In this document: positions 27,301-36,124 of the stretch, in pieces
Position numbering within the stretch: the stretch's first letter is position 1
Layout of the letters: every line of letters starts with the position of its first letter
Assembly (NCBI GenBank): GCA_017408735.1
Contig: JAFQUB010000023.1
Coordinates: 62,001 to 126,000 of the forward strand
DNA: 64,000 bases
Source of the DNA: Lachnospiraceae bacterium
GTDB lineage: Bacteria > Bacillota > Clostridia > Lachnospirales > Lachnospiraceae
Direction of reading: 5' to 3'
Notes under the pieces: model-generated
What the model was told of the DNA's origin: nothing
Database searches by the model: none
The model's input: the letters and a program-made list of their open reading frames with translations, nothing else
Program-made: the position numbers and the translations under genes

Positions 27301-28154
27301 ACCTGCTGAAGTCTTTCAATATTACTCAAATCCAGCACTTCCAACTGGTTATCGCTACAATCTAACACTTTTAGATTATTGTTTGCACTTAAATTTACAC
27401 TCGTCAGAATATTCCCTTCGCAATTAATGGTTTCTAAATTTGGATTATTTCGAAAGTCCAAACTTGTTATATACGCACCATCACAATAGAGCTCCTTCAA
27501 TAAGCCATTGCCACTTAAATCCAATGTATTAATATTATTCTGCCCACAATCTAATATGGTTAACTGAGAAGCAAACGCTATATTCAACCCACTATCAGGC
27601 ACACTATTAGACACACTATTAGAGCCACTTCCAATCAGATTATTTCTACAATATAACTCTTTTAAAAAACCACAATTTTCGATAGCCAGTTCCCCAAGCA
27701 TGTTATCTGAACAGTCTATAATTTTCAGTTCCAGATTGCTACTCACATTCAACGTTACCAATTTATTATTTTTACAATATAGGCCGGTAAGTTTTTTATT
27801 ACTACTCAAATCCAGTTTTGAAATTTGATTATCATTACATTGCAGGACTTCCAGATTGACAAAATTTTCAATTCCATTCATACTTTTAATTCCGAGTCCA
27901 TCTACATTCAAACCTTTCACTGCCCCAATTTCTGTTGTAGATAACTTTCCGTTTCCGTTTAAATCTACACTTTTCGCCATATATTCTTGTAATGCCGTAT
28001 CTTCAAACAGTGTCTCTATCGAAATTCCCTCAACTGCATCATTTGTTTCCTCAGCATATGCCTTCCAACTGCCGTTTGGATAAAACATAGCCTCTGAAAG
28101 CATCAAGGTCCCCGCCATAACACTTGCGGTAATTCTTTTCCACTTTTTTTTCAT
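24357..28154 (-). CDS. Secreted LRR and repeat-domain surface protein, 1265 residues
   Basis: A large exported protein. Residues 1-32 are a signal peptide (MKKKWKRITASVMAGTLML... AYA). A Ca-binding, dockerin-like VDLNGNGKLSTTEIG loop follows, then about 13 leucine-rich repeats of ~21 residues (CNDNQISKLDLSSNKKL pattern). From about 420 to 1170 there are ten copies of a ~75-residue beta-rich module (YTGxxIKPxI...DYTVxYxNNxxxGTAxVxIxGxGNYxG). The last ~95 residues form a fibronectin type III-like domain. No LPXTG or other anchor is seen. The architecture fits adhesion or polysaccharide binding on the cell surface. AAGGGA precedes ATG 28154. The last two modules are more Lys-rich than the others. 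Confidence 0.9.
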   Translation of the reverse strand: MKKKWKRITASVMAGTLMLSEAMFYPNGSWKAYAEETNDAVEGISIETLFEDTALQEYMAKSVDLNGNGKLSTTEIGAVKGLNVDGLGIKSMNGIENFVNLEVLQCNDNQISKLDLSSNKKLTGLYCKNNKLVTLNVSSNLELKIIDCSDNMLGELAIENCGFLKELYCRNNLIGSGSNSVSNSVPDSGLNIAFASQLTILDCGQNNINTLDLSGNGLLKELYCDGAYITSLDFRNNPNLETINCEGNILTSVNLSANNNLKVLDCSDNQLEVLDLSNIERLQQVDCSNNQIKEINVKKSTGLTGLDCRNNKIQNLNLTANTMLSSLACSNNELLHLDISNNKNLATFLCENSERTIGSPVLYLSELSDFEEEKVSELTNATIVDGMLRFVNTSLPVTYKYQVAEGTLILFTLYTTGTFKSMATVNVENIAEQTYCGQEIKPEIKAVYGSDVLEEGKHFTVTYTSNTDAGTAMVTLQGKGEYDGTIKETFKINQADITTTTIADIRNQVYSGQAITPDLDITFEGISLVYGKDYTANYSNNYEIGEATVEIIGKGNFKGSITKNFTIEEKHIGRAAMRTIDNQVYNGMEIQPEVVVEDGSTVLKQGQDYTYVYQDNINAGTAKIIITGHGNYGKTSEETFIIEPKPINNLQVEEISDRDYNGFEQKPAISVYDKDLDTALIENEDYVVTYEDNINAGTATVMIYGKGNYKGQIEKNFTIRVRDSENVKVETIASQVYTAREIKPNIIIKDGDYQLIQGTDYTVAYTENQNVGTAGVELIFQGNYQGIVKTQFEIVPRDVEYVDVSKIPNQYYAAAAIEPEFTLRHDNTILVKDKDYLVEFEENVEIGIGKIYITGIGNYSGSEVVEFSIVQRPIEKTDKFCNEVFTYTGQENQPKPTLLLNEVELKEGVDYEISYENNVDAGTGSIVVKGIGNFCDKATVEFKILPRELHDVILSATQAQIYTGAELKPDIQATYGEQSLKNGTDYSLTYENNINVGTAGITVTGMGNYTGEVKISFKIQPKSITETTVGIIKAKTYTGTAVKPGITVKDGTKVLAVGKDYKVKYSKNKSVGTASVEVIGTGNYTGSQKTTFEIKPAAIKNATVTMAESVTYTGKAVKPKVKVSFGNKKLKSGKDYTVTYTKNTAIGKASVVLQGKGNFKGKKTISFDIGVKAPKISKVSSKSNKLKVEWSASTEATGYEIQYSTDKTFQSKVKKKTIAKASKVSFQSGKLKKGNKYYVRIRSYTKVSGKKVYGGYSAVKSVKIK
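24655..26900. repeat. Ten tandem ~225-bp coding repeats
   Basis: The ten ~75-residue modules of the surface protein lie end to end here. They are well diverged at the DNA level (the pattern YTG...DYTVTY...GTA...GKGNY is conserved, codons are not), so the array is old and not a recent expansion. Confidence 0.85.
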
Positions 28155-28236
28155 GCTATCCCTTCCCCTTTCTAAAAAAAACATTATTAATTTATATCGG
28201 TATTTTTTTGCCGGATATTAACATCAAAAACTTCCC

Positions 28237-28265
28237 TTGAAAAAAAGTATAATATTTTATATAAT
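28237..28265 (+). promoter_or_regulatory. Promoter of the 88-residue protein gene
   Basis: TTGAAA (28237-28242), 17-bp spacer, TATAAT (28260-28265) on the plus strand, about 35 bases ahead of the ATG. Confidence 0.85.
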
Positions 28266-28299
28266 GTTACTATTATATTTAAGTTTGGAGTGAGATAAA

Positions 28300-28566
28300 A
28301 TGGAATTAACTGCACAGGACAAGAAAGCTATTTTAAACCGGGTCAACGTTTACGCTGATACGGTTCTTCCGGAACGCGATCCTTCCAAGGTACCAATTCG
28401 TGTGCAATTAGATGCATTGAAACCTGAAATGGAAAAACTGGCTGAAGAATTCAATGTGAGTGTGGAAGATATTTTCATCGCATACATGGATATGAATACA
28501 GAAACCGTTGCCGAAGCAGATGCTAAAGTTCAGGAACAGCTGGATTATATGGATTTCAAATTATAA
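28300..28566 (+). CDS. Hypothetical protein, 88 residues
   Basis: Unrecognised small acidic helical protein without membrane segments (EMEKLAEEFNVSVEDIFIAYMDMNTETVAEADAK). It has a consensus promoter, a TTGGAGTGAG ribosome site and a downstream hairpin, so it is a complete single-gene unit. The segment FNVSVEDIFIAYMD resembles a short helix-turn-helix-like turn, but this is weak. It is divergent from the large surface protein. Confidence 0.8.
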   Translation: MELTAQDKKAILNRVNVYADTVLPERDPSKVPIRVQLDALKPEMEKLAEEFNVSVEDIFIAYMDMNTETVAEADAKVQEQLDYMDFKL

Positions 28567-28589
28567 TTTCTCTTATTTTTAGTTTCAAA

Positions 28590-28617
28590 ATGAGGTGCAT
28601 CTTAAAATGCACCTCAT
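28590..28617. terminator. Bidirectional terminator between 88-residue gene and GGDEF/EAL gene
   Basis: An 11-bp stem ATGAGGTGCAT/ATGCACCTCAT with a short loop between two converging genes. The T tracts are modest. Confidence 0.75.
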
Positions 28618-28621
28618 TCTA

Positions 28622-31039
28622 TTATACTGCTTCTAATTGTTCATTAAATTTTTTCACATCTACAGGTCTTGAAAAATAATATCCCTGCATTAAATCACAG
28701 CCTATTCTTTCCAGGAATTCAGCCTGTTCTTCTGTTTCAACCCCTTCGCAAAGCACAATAATATCCATTTGCTTCGCCATATTCACAATACTGGAAACAA
28801 TAATTTCCTCTGATTTGTTTTCTCCGAAATCTTCCAAAAACACCCTGTCCAGTTTCAAAACGTCAATTGGCATTTTTCGCAAAACATTTAAAGATGAATA
28901 TCCAGAACCGAAATCATCAATGGATACCTTCACACCTAATTTTTTTAACTCTCTAAACATCCATTCCATCGTTTCTAAGTTTTCAATTTCGATATTCTCG
29001 GTTAATTCAAACTCTAACAATTCTGGTGGGATTTGATATTTTTCAAGTAAATCTTTTACATAGATTATCAAATTTTTGTTTTGCAAATGTCTTCTGGATA
29101 CATTCATGGATATTGGCACTACCATCAACCCTGCATCCAGACGTTCTCTCAAATAGGAACATACACTTTCATATACATAATAATCCAGCAAAACTACAAC
29201 TCCCTCTTTTTCGAATATTGGGATAAATTGATTTGGATATATTATCGTTCCGTCTGCTTTTTGCCAGCGTATCAAAGCCTCTGCTCCAACAACCTTGCGG
29301 TTTCGTGTATCTACTTTCTGTTGATAATATACTTGAAACTCCTTATTTTCCATAGCATATTTCATATTTCCAAGAATTTCATACGCTTTCTTTATTTCCT
29401 GGTCCATTTGTTCCGCAAAAACAAGGCACATGCTTTTTGTATCTTCCGCTTTTTTTCTTGCCATATTCGCATTGGCAACGGCTTTTTGTGGTGTAGCATC
29501 TTTATCCTTAACCACATAGATACCACTGTTGACAGCCAGTCCGCAATCTTTATATTTTTCTCCAATTTTTTCTGTAAATTCGCGATTTACCTGCTTTACT
29601 TTTTCTTCCATATAGTTTTCTATTTCATTTATTTCCACAATAGCAAATGCAAGCAACGAATCATATCCCAACCTTGCCAACAGTGTTTTTCCCTGAAACT
29701 CCTCTTTCAGATGTTCTGCAAACTCTTTTAACACCTTATCCGCCGCTTCTTCTCCAAAACGCTCTGTTACATATTTTATATTACCAATGTTTGAATAAAT
29801 AAAAATAGCTATTTTCTCTGATTCAATAGTAGGAAGTATACTTCCAATATTTCGAATAAAGCGTTCATACTTCATTAAACCTGTATGTGTATCATATCCA
29901 CTCAAATATTCAATCGTATGTGCAGCTTCTCCATAGGCTCTTAATTTTAACAAACAGGATATCAAAATTCTGCACAGCGTTCTAATTGTTTTTATTTCCC
30001 CCTGACTCCATATTCTGTAATTCACATTATCCACAAACGCTATCTCCCCTATAAAAATGCCATTATTGTATAAAGCACTCTCTAAGATAGATTTCACATT
30101 ATATTTATGGTAATATTGCAAATCCGTCTCTAAAGCCCGTTCCTTTTCCTGAAAAGAAAAGCTATATGTATTACTTCCGCTGTCATACATGGACTGCTTT
30201 TGATACCATTCTTCTTCGGTATAATGTACCACGCTGTCTAATCTTATTTTTTCTTCGGTATTTGTCCATTCATAGGTACATTTCAACGAATTTGGCCCGT
30301 TCTTCTGTTCCTCAATCAGAACAGAAGACAAGCAATAATGTTCTCCTACTTTTCTTAAGATATTCTGAATCGCAGAGCCCACATCTCTCGTTTCCTCTAT
30401 CAACTTTAATGCATAATCCATTAATTCGTAATTGAAGTCCACCGATTTTTCATCTGAATCAGCAATTTTCCAAAGCTCGTCCATTCTTTGCTTACTTAAC
30501 TTTTTTTGCATTTTTTCATATTCAACTCGGCGATTCTCCTGATATATTTCAAAGGGCGATTCCTTTGTAGTAGCTGCAATTGCCAGCTCCGCCTTCTGAT
30601 GCAACTCCCGACAGGTCATATTTTTTCTGCTGGTATGAACAATTCCAATAGAAATTTTTATTTCATAGGTTTCTTTAAATCCCATTACTGTCTGTTGAAG
30701 CCTTTTACAAACCTCCTCAGCCATTTCTTGTACTTCACTTTCCTGCTGAAACCCTACGGAAAAAATGATAAATCCATTTTTTTCTTTTCGTGCAATAATA
30801 TCAAAAGAATCAAATAACATTTGAATATACTCAGCTGCATTCGCAAGAATTTCTCCTATAAAAACATAACCTAATTTTTTATATAACTCATTCAAATTGT
30901 TAATGTCGATAAGAAAAAATGTAATCCTATCATTTTCCCCTATGCTATGCAGCTGGTATTCAATATATGTATTTGCCGTAACTTCATTATATAACTTTGT
31001 TAAGGAGTCTCTCAGCGTACCTTCAAATTCTTCCTCCAT
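28622..31039 (-). CDS. Degenerate GGDEF / EAL c-di-GMP phosphodiesterase
   Basis: An 805-residue soluble protein. An N-terminal GGDEF-like domain (DSLTKLYNEVTAN; signature replaced by RKEKNGF), a GAF-like middle region and a second degenerate GGDEF domain (signature RLGYDSLL) precede a C-terminal EAL domain. The EAL domain retains the catalytic set: GAEALIRW, SMNVSRRHL, FELTEN, SIDDFGSGYSSL, VLKLD, CEGVET and QGYYFSRP. The likely activity is therefore hydrolysis of c-di-GMP, with the GGDEF parts regulatory. It starts 25 bases after the chemoreceptor gene ends, so the two are probably one transcript. Confidence 0.93.
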   Translation of the reverse strand: MEEEFEGTLRDSLTKLYNEVTANTYIEYQLHSIGENDRITFFLIDINNLNELYKKLGYVFIGEILANAAEYIQMLFDSFDIIARKEKNGFIIFSVGFQQESEVQEMAEEVCKRLQQTVMGFKETYEIKISIGIVHTSRKNMTCRELHQKAELAIAATTKESPFEIYQENRRVEYEKMQKKLSKQRMDELWKIADSDEKSVDFNYELMDYALKLIEETRDVGSAIQNILRKVGEHYCLSSVLIEEQKNGPNSLKCTYEWTNTEEKIRLDSVVHYTEEEWYQKQSMYDSGSNTYSFSFQEKERALETDLQYYHKYNVKSILESALYNNGIFIGEIAFVDNVNYRIWSQGEIKTIRTLCRILISCLLKLRAYGEAAHTIEYLSGYDTHTGLMKYERFIRNIGSILPTIESEKIAIFIYSNIGNIKYVTERFGEEAADKVLKEFAEHLKEEFQGKTLLARLGYDSLLAFAIVEINEIENYMEEKVKQVNREFTEKIGEKYKDCGLAVNSGIYVVKDKDATPQKAVANANMARKKAEDTKSMCLVFAEQMDQEIKKAYEILGNMKYAMENKEFQVYYQQKVDTRNRKVVGAEALIRWQKADGTIIYPNQFIPIFEKEGVVVLLDYYVYESVCSYLRERLDAGLMVVPISMNVSRRHLQNKNLIIYVKDLLEKYQIPPELLEFELTENIEIENLETMEWMFRELKKLGVKVSIDDFGSGYSSLNVLRKMPIDVLKLDRVFLEDFGENKSEEIIVSSIVNMAKQMDIIVLCEGVETEEQAEFLERIGCDLMQGYYFSRPVDVKKFNEQLEAV

Positions 31040-31063
31040 TTTTGTGCCGTCCTTTCTTCTCCT

Positions 31064-33484
31064 CTATCCTTCCTTTTCTACTTTAAACTGGCTGATTGCT
31101 TCCTGGAGTTCTTCTGCATCTTGACCAAGACCCATAGCCGCTTCATTTAATTCTCTCGCTGACTGTAACTGATTGTCTGCTGCTGACTGTACCTCAGCAG
31201 ATGCAGCCGCAGTTTCTGTCAAACCGGCTGAAATATTTGCAATCGCCTTTAAAGTTTCATCTTTTGCACTTTCAATACTACTTACACCCATTCCGATTTC
31301 TTCAATATTTTTTGTAAGACCTTCTACCTGAGTGCCTATGGTATTGAATACTTCAATCGTCGCTGTCAACGCCTGTTCCTGAGAAGTAACGATATTTTCT
31401 GCCTCTTTGGCATTTCCCACCGTTTCTCTTGTTTTTATTTGTATTCCATTTATAATCTGTTCAATCATATGAGACGCTTCCATAGACTGTTCTGCAAGTT
31501 TTCTGATTTCACTTGCTACCACTGCAAATCCTCTTCCTGCCTCTCCGGCTCTGGCCGCCTCAATCGAAGCATTAAGGGAAAGCAAATTTGTCTGTGAAGC
31601 AATTTCATTAATGGTATTTGTAATTCCTTCAATTGAATGTGATTCTTTTTCAAGAGCCTCGATGTTATCAATTACTTTTTTAGTTATCTGTGTTGTTGCT
31701 TTTGCCTTTGTATTCAATTCGCGAATCGTTACAATACCTGTATCAACTGTCTCTTTTGTGGTCTCAGCAAACTCCGCAATTTGAGTCGTACTTTGATTTA
31801 CGTAATCAATTTTCTCTGATAAACCGCCCATTTTTTTCAAACAACTTTCTGCATCGTGTGCCTGTTCGGTAATTCCAACCTCAATATGCTCTATTGCTTC
31901 TGTAATACTGGTGGAAGATTCCACAAACTGCTCGGATGCCATGGATACCGCACTGGCGGAATCTGTTACTCTGCAAGAAACATTGGCCGATTTACCTACC
32001 AACTCTTTAATACTTTGAATCATACCGGTAATATGATAATTTAGTTTCTTAAATTCATCCCTACGTCTTGTTTCCACCTTTACGGTTAAATCCCCTTCAG
32101 ATGCTTCCTTTAATATAACATTTACATTCCCAATCGCTGTTCCAATTCCATTCGCAAGAATCATTCCGACTACAATCGCTATTATCATCGCCACGATTAC
32201 CATAAAAATAGTCATTCTTTCAATTTCTGCAGCCTGCTCCTTAATTATCTTTTCCGGAATTATGGTTGCCAGCATACATCCTGTACTTCCAATTTTTGAA
32301 TATACAAACATATATTCATTGCCATTCACTTTAATATCCAAACTCTCGACTGTTTTTTCGCTGTTTAATGCGTTTTCATAAAATTCTGTATTATAAAATA
32401 CAGTTTCTTCAGAAGCACCGTTTGCTGTAATTTCACGTCCATCCGGTGTCACAAATGCACAAATCGTTCCTTCCGGAAATTCGATATTACTTAAAATCCC
32501 CTGTACAGAAGACATTTTAATATCCATGGATACAATCGCAACCGGTTTCATCCTATTACCTATTACTGCACGGCTGACTACGATAGCGTAATCGTCTGTT
32601 GTCGTTCCCAGAATACTATCAATGAAATGATGATGTCCACTCCATACAGCCTTACCTTTTGCCCCATTGATTGTCTGGCCTTCTTCGGTTTCAATAAAAG
32701 CTTCATAGTCTTCCAAACGGAAGCTTCCCTGCGAACTCAAAGGATTTCCATAAGATGTCACTACGTTGACCATATGTAGATTCTCGTCTGCCAAAGTATC
32801 CCCAAGTAAACTTTTCTGTAAGGTTGCAAAATTACTTGCTTCCTCTGCTGCCTTCTTCTTATACGCACCACTATAGTAATTCACTAAAACAGTATCATAA
32901 GCAAACTGCTGGGATTTGGTTTCCAAATTAGTCAGTAATAAAGTATAGTATTCTCCTGCCTTCTGTACTGTATTAACTGTAGATTCCCGATAATTCCCAA
33001 CAATCGTCTTAGATGCTCCATTATAAGAAGAAACACCTAAGATAATAATTAATACAACCGGTATCATAAATGCCGCCGTAAGTTTTATCTTGATACCAAA
33101 AGCTTTTGCAACCAAAGGATTCTTGTCTATGAGCTTATCCAACTTCTTGTCAAACGCACTCATCGGTTTCACATTCAGTGGTTTCTTTCCGCTCATCATT
33201 TTAGGAAGCTTTTGAAGTTTTTCCTTTTCTTTACTCCAATCCTTTTCCTTTAATTTTCTAACGGCTGCCATACCGGCTTCCAAATTCGGTGGCTTCTTTT
33301 CTTTCGCAACCTTCCTTTCCTTCTTTGGCTTCTGTTGTTTTTCCCCCTCCTCCACTATCGCTTTATCTTCCACCTGTTCACTTTCTTCTGGCTTTACTGC
33401 AAATTCTAATTCCTTTTTCTTCCCTTTGCCGACAAAGCTCCCCATCTTCTTTACCAGCTTCTGATTCGAAATTTTATTTTTCAT
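31064..33484 (-). CDS. Methyl-accepting chemotaxis protein with Cache sensor
   Basis: An 806-residue chemoreceptor. After an unusual ~130-residue Lys/Glu-rich cytoplasmic N terminus comes TM1 ([19 protein letters not shown]), a dCache-like extracellular domain with YAIVVSRAV and [12 protein letters not shown]2 ([23 protein letters not shown]), a HAMP domain and a signalling domain whose tip is [41 protein letters not shown]. It senses a small ligand outside and controls CheA. There is a consensus promoter upstream, and the EAL protein follows in the same transcript. The N-terminal extension is not typical. Confidence 0.95.
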   Translation of the reverse strand: MKNKISNQKLVKKMGSFVGKGKKKELEFAVKPEESEQVEDKAIVEEGEKQQKPKKERKVAKEKKPPNLEAGMAAVRKLKEKDWSKEKEKLQKLPKMMSGKKPLNVKPMSAFDKKLDKLIDKNPLVAKAFGIKIKLTAAFMIPVVLIIILGVSSYNGASKTIVGNYRESTVNTVQKAGEYYTLLLTNLETKSQQFAYDTVLVNYYSGAYKKKAAEEASNFATLQKSLLGDTLADENLHMVNVVTSYGNPLSSQGSFRLEDYEAFIETEEGQTINGAKGKAVWSGHHHFIDSILGTTTDDYAIVVSRAVIGNRMKPVAIVSMDIKMSSVQGILSNIEFPEGTICAFVTPDGREITANGASEETVFYNTEFYENALNSEKTVESLDIKVNGNEYMFVYSKIGSTGCMLATIIPEKIIKEQAAEIERMTIFMVIVAMIIAIVVGMILANGIGTAIGNVNVILKEASEGDLTVKVETRRRDEFKKLNYHITGMIQSIKELVGKSANVSCRVTDSASAVSMASEQFVESSTSITEAIEHIEVGITEQAHDAESCLKKMGGLSEKIDYVNQSTTQIAEFAETTKETVDTGIVTIRELNTKAKATTQITKKVIDNIEALEKESHSIEGITNTINEIASQTNLLSLNASIEAARAGEAGRGFAVVASEIRKLAEQSMEASHMIEQIINGIQIKTRETVGNAKEAENIVTSQEQALTATIEVFNTIGTQVEGLTKNIEEIGMGVSSIESAKDETLKAIANISAGLTETAAASAEVQSAADNQLQSARELNEAAMGLGQDAEELQEAISQFKVEKEG

Positions 33485-33552
33485 GTAAAGTCACCCACCT
33501 TCGTATTATATTGTTTTTCTTCTCTCATATACTTCTGTCATGGTCTGTATCC

Positions 33553-33581
33553 ATTATATCATTTGTATATAATTTTAGCAA
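33553..33581 (-). promoter_or_regulatory. Promoter of the chemoreceptor-EAL transcript
   Basis: TTGCTA (33576-33581), 17-bp spacer and a perfect TATAAT (33553-33558) on the minus strand. Confidence 0.75.
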
Positions 33582-33634
33582 CAAAAAGCGTATTTTTCGT
33601 TTTATTTAATGAATTTTTCGAAATTTTCAAAAAA

Positions 33635-33669
33635 ATCCCCATTTCATACATATTGTATGAAACAGGGAT
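33635..33669 (-). terminator. Terminator of aspS
   Basis: ATCCCTGTTTCATACAATATG pairs with its near complement and is followed by seven T on the minus strand. It lies 20 bases after the aspS stop. Confidence 0.88.
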
Positions 33670-33689
33670 ACCTACTTTTTGATTATGAA

Positions 33690-35495
33690 TTATTCTTCAC
33701 CGTCTTCGTTTTTCTTTCCTGCAATTGCAATTTCCAATTCTTCCAACTGCTTTTCATCTACCACATCCGGCGCATTTGTCATAAGACAGGACGCATCTTT
33801 TACTTTCGGAAAGGCAATTACTTCACGGATACTGTCCACTTTTGCCATAAGCATAATCAAACGGTCAAATCCATAAGCAAGTCCCGCATGTGGCGGTACA
33901 CCATATTTAAAGGCATTTAACAGGAATCCAAAGCGTTCTTCTGCTTCTTCCGGTGTAAATCCAAGAATTTCAAACATTTTGGACTGTATGTCACTCTGGA
34001 AAATTCTTACACTTCCACCACCGATTTCTGTACCATTTAATACGATATCGTATGCTTTTGCACGAACTTCACCTGGTGCAGTTTCTAATTTCTCCAAATC
34101 TTCTTCCATTGGCATAGTGAATGGATGGTGCATTGCCACGTATCTGTTCTGTTCTTCTGACCACTCTAACAATGGAAATTCTGTTACCCACAAGAAATTA
34201 AATTTGTCTTTGTCTAACAACTCAAGATTTCTTGCAATTTCCAGACGGAGATTTCCAAGAACATCCCACACTACACTGTTCTTGTCTGCTGCAAAGAACA
34301 ACAAGTCACCCGGTTTTCCTTCCATGCGTTCTACGATGGCTGCCAATTCTTCTTCTGTCATGAATTTGGCAAAGGATGATTTGTAGGTTCCATCCTCGTT
34401 GATAGCAAGATAAGCAAGTCCCTTTGCGCCAAAGTCTTTTGCAAAGTTTACTAAAGCGTCAATTTTCTTTCTTGGCATATCTCCCTGTCCGTTGGCATTG
34501 ATACCGCGTACAGAACCACCGTTTTCCAAGGCTCCTGTAAACACGCCAAAACCACATCCTGACACAAGGTCTGAGATATCCTTTAATTCCATACCAAATC
34601 TGGTATCCGGCTTATCGGAACCGAAACGGTCCATTGCTTCCTGCCATGTCATACGCTGAATCGGTAACTGTACATCAATTCCAATAGCATCTTTAAAAAT
34701 CTTTTTCAATAATCTTTCATTAACATCAATGACATCATCAATGTCCACAAAAGATAATTCCATATCAATCTGTGTAAATTCCGGCTGTCTGTCTGCTCTT
34801 AAGTCCTCATCACGGAAACATTTTGCAATCTGGAAATATCTGTCATACCCGGAACACATCAACAACTGTTTAAATAACTGTGGTGACTGTGGCAACGCAT
34901 AAAAGTTTCCAGGATGTACACGGCTTGGTACAAGATAATCTCTTGCGCCTTCCGGTGTACTCTTTATTAACATCGGTGTTTCCACTTCCATAAAGCCTTC
35001 TTCAGAAAGGAAATTACGAACAGACGTTGCCACCTTACTTCTCAACATAAGATTCCTCTGAATATCCGGTCTTCTTAAGTCAAGATAACGATATTTCAAA
35101 CGAATGTCTTCTTTTGTTTTGCTGTCTTCTTCGATTGGGAATGGTGGTGTCTGTGCCTCAGATAAAATTCTAAGTTCGGTTGCTCTGATTTCGATTTCAC
35201 CCGTTGCAAGATTTTCATTTACCGCACCGGAACGGGCTTCCACTCTACCAACCACCGCAATTACGAATTCGCTTCTTAATTTTTCTGCTTTCGCAAATCC
35301 TTCTGCCTTAATATCACTTTCTTCAAAAATAATCTGCATAATACCGGAACGGTCACGCAAATCAACGAAAATGATTCCACCTTTGTTACGGCTTTTCTGT
35401 ACCCAGCCCATTAAGGTGACTTCACTTCCAATTTCATTTTTTGTTACTTCTGCACAACGATGTGTCCTTTTCAGTCCTTTCATTGCTTCTGCCAT
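33690..35495 (-). CDS. aspS: Aspartyl-tRNA synthetase
   Basis: A 601-residue class IIb synthetase of the bacterial type. The N-terminal OB-fold anticodon domain (GWVQKSRNKGGIIFVDLRDRSGIMQI), motif 2 (FRDEDLRADRQPEFTQID), the ~100-residue GAD insertion and motif 3 (GLAYGFDRLIMLM) are present. GGAGG eight bases upstream fixes the start at ATG 35495; an in-frame TTG at 35510 is part of this site. No hisS is adjacent, unlike the usual Firmicute pair. Confidence 0.98.
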   Translation of the reverse strand: MAEAMKGLKRTHRCAEVTKNEIGSEVTLMGWVQKSRNKGGIIFVDLRDRSGIMQIIFEESDIKAEGFAKAEKLRSEFVIAVVGRVEARSGAVNENLATGEIEIRATELRILSEAQTPPFPIEEDSKTKEDIRLKYRYLDLRRPDIQRNLMLRSKVATSVRNFLSEEGFMEVETPMLIKSTPEGARDYLVPSRVHPGNFYALPQSPQLFKQLLMCSGYDRYFQIAKCFRDEDLRADRQPEFTQIDMELSFVDIDDVIDVNERLLKKIFKDAIGIDVQLPIQRMTWQEAMDRFGSDKPDTRFGMELKDISDLVSGCGFGVFTGALENGGSVRGINANGQGDMPRKKIDALVNFAKDFGAKGLAYLAINEDGTYKSSFAKFMTEEELAAIVERMEGKPGDLLFFAADKNSVVWDVLGNLRLEIARNLELLDKDKFNFLWVTEFPLLEWSEEQNRYVAMHHPFTMPMEEDLEKLETAPGEVRAKAYDIVLNGTEIGGGSVRIFQSDIQSKMFEILGFTPEEAEERFGFLLNAFKYGVPPHAGLAYGFDRLIMLMAKVDSIREVIAFPKVKDASCLMTNAPDVVDEKQLEELEIAIAGKKNEDGEE

Positions 35496-35515
35496 TTTTT
35501 CATCCTCCAATTAAT

Positions 35516-36124
35516 TTATCGGTTTTCCAGACAAATCTGTCTTTCTTCCAGTATGTTATCAACATCTCCACTGCATATCATTCTCTGAAATGCAAGAAAA
35601 ATTTTCATATCAAAATTTTTAAATTCTTCCGCCATCAATTCCATTGCAGTATCCTTATCAAAAGCCCTGCGGTATGGACGCTCTGAGGTCAATGCCGCAA
35701 ACACATCGCACACTCTGACAATTCGGGCACCATAAGGAATTTCTTTTCCTTTTAAGTTATCCGGATATCCTGAACCATCAAAATTCTCGTGATGATATTT
35801 CACTGTTTCCAGCACAAAATCTGAGTATTCATATTCTTTTAAGATTTCATACCCAATCCCGGAATGAAGGCGCATATATTTTGTGGATTCAATCCCCAGC
35901 GAATCTTCTGCTCGTCCATACAAGTAGGATGTCAGCCTCAATTTTCCAATATCGTGTACCATTCCCGCATTGGCAAGTTCAAGACACATTTCCTCTGATT
36001 CACCTAGTTCTTTTCCTAAAAGGTACGCCAGATTGCTGACATGAACCGCATGTTCTATTCCTTCTTTTAAATCGTTTAAAATAACTTCTTTTTCAGAATC
36101 TTTTTCTTCACAATTCTCTTTCAT
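35516..36124 (-). CDS. HD-GYP domain phosphohydrolase
   Basis: A 202-residue protein consisting of a single HD-GYP domain: HDIGKLRL with the metal-binding HD, RLHSGIGYEIL, YHHENFDGSGYPDNLKGKEIP carrying the GYP motif, and VCDVFAALTSERPYR. HD-GYP proteins hydrolyse c-di-GMP; here no sensor or receiver domain is attached. Its start overlaps the end of hemZ by 17 bases, and no well-spaced ribosome site is visible (GGAGG lies 15 bases away), so translation may be coupled. Confidence 0.87.
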   Translation of the reverse strand: MKENCEEKDSEKEVILNDLKEGIEHAVHVSNLAYLLGKELGESEEMCLELANAGMVHDIGKLRLTSYLYGRAEDSLGIESTKYMRLHSGIGYEILKEYEYSDFVLETVKYHHENFDGSGYPDNLKGKEIPYGARIVRVCDVFAALTSERPYRRAFDKDTAMELMAEEFKNFDMKIFLAFQRMICSGDVDNILEERQICLENR

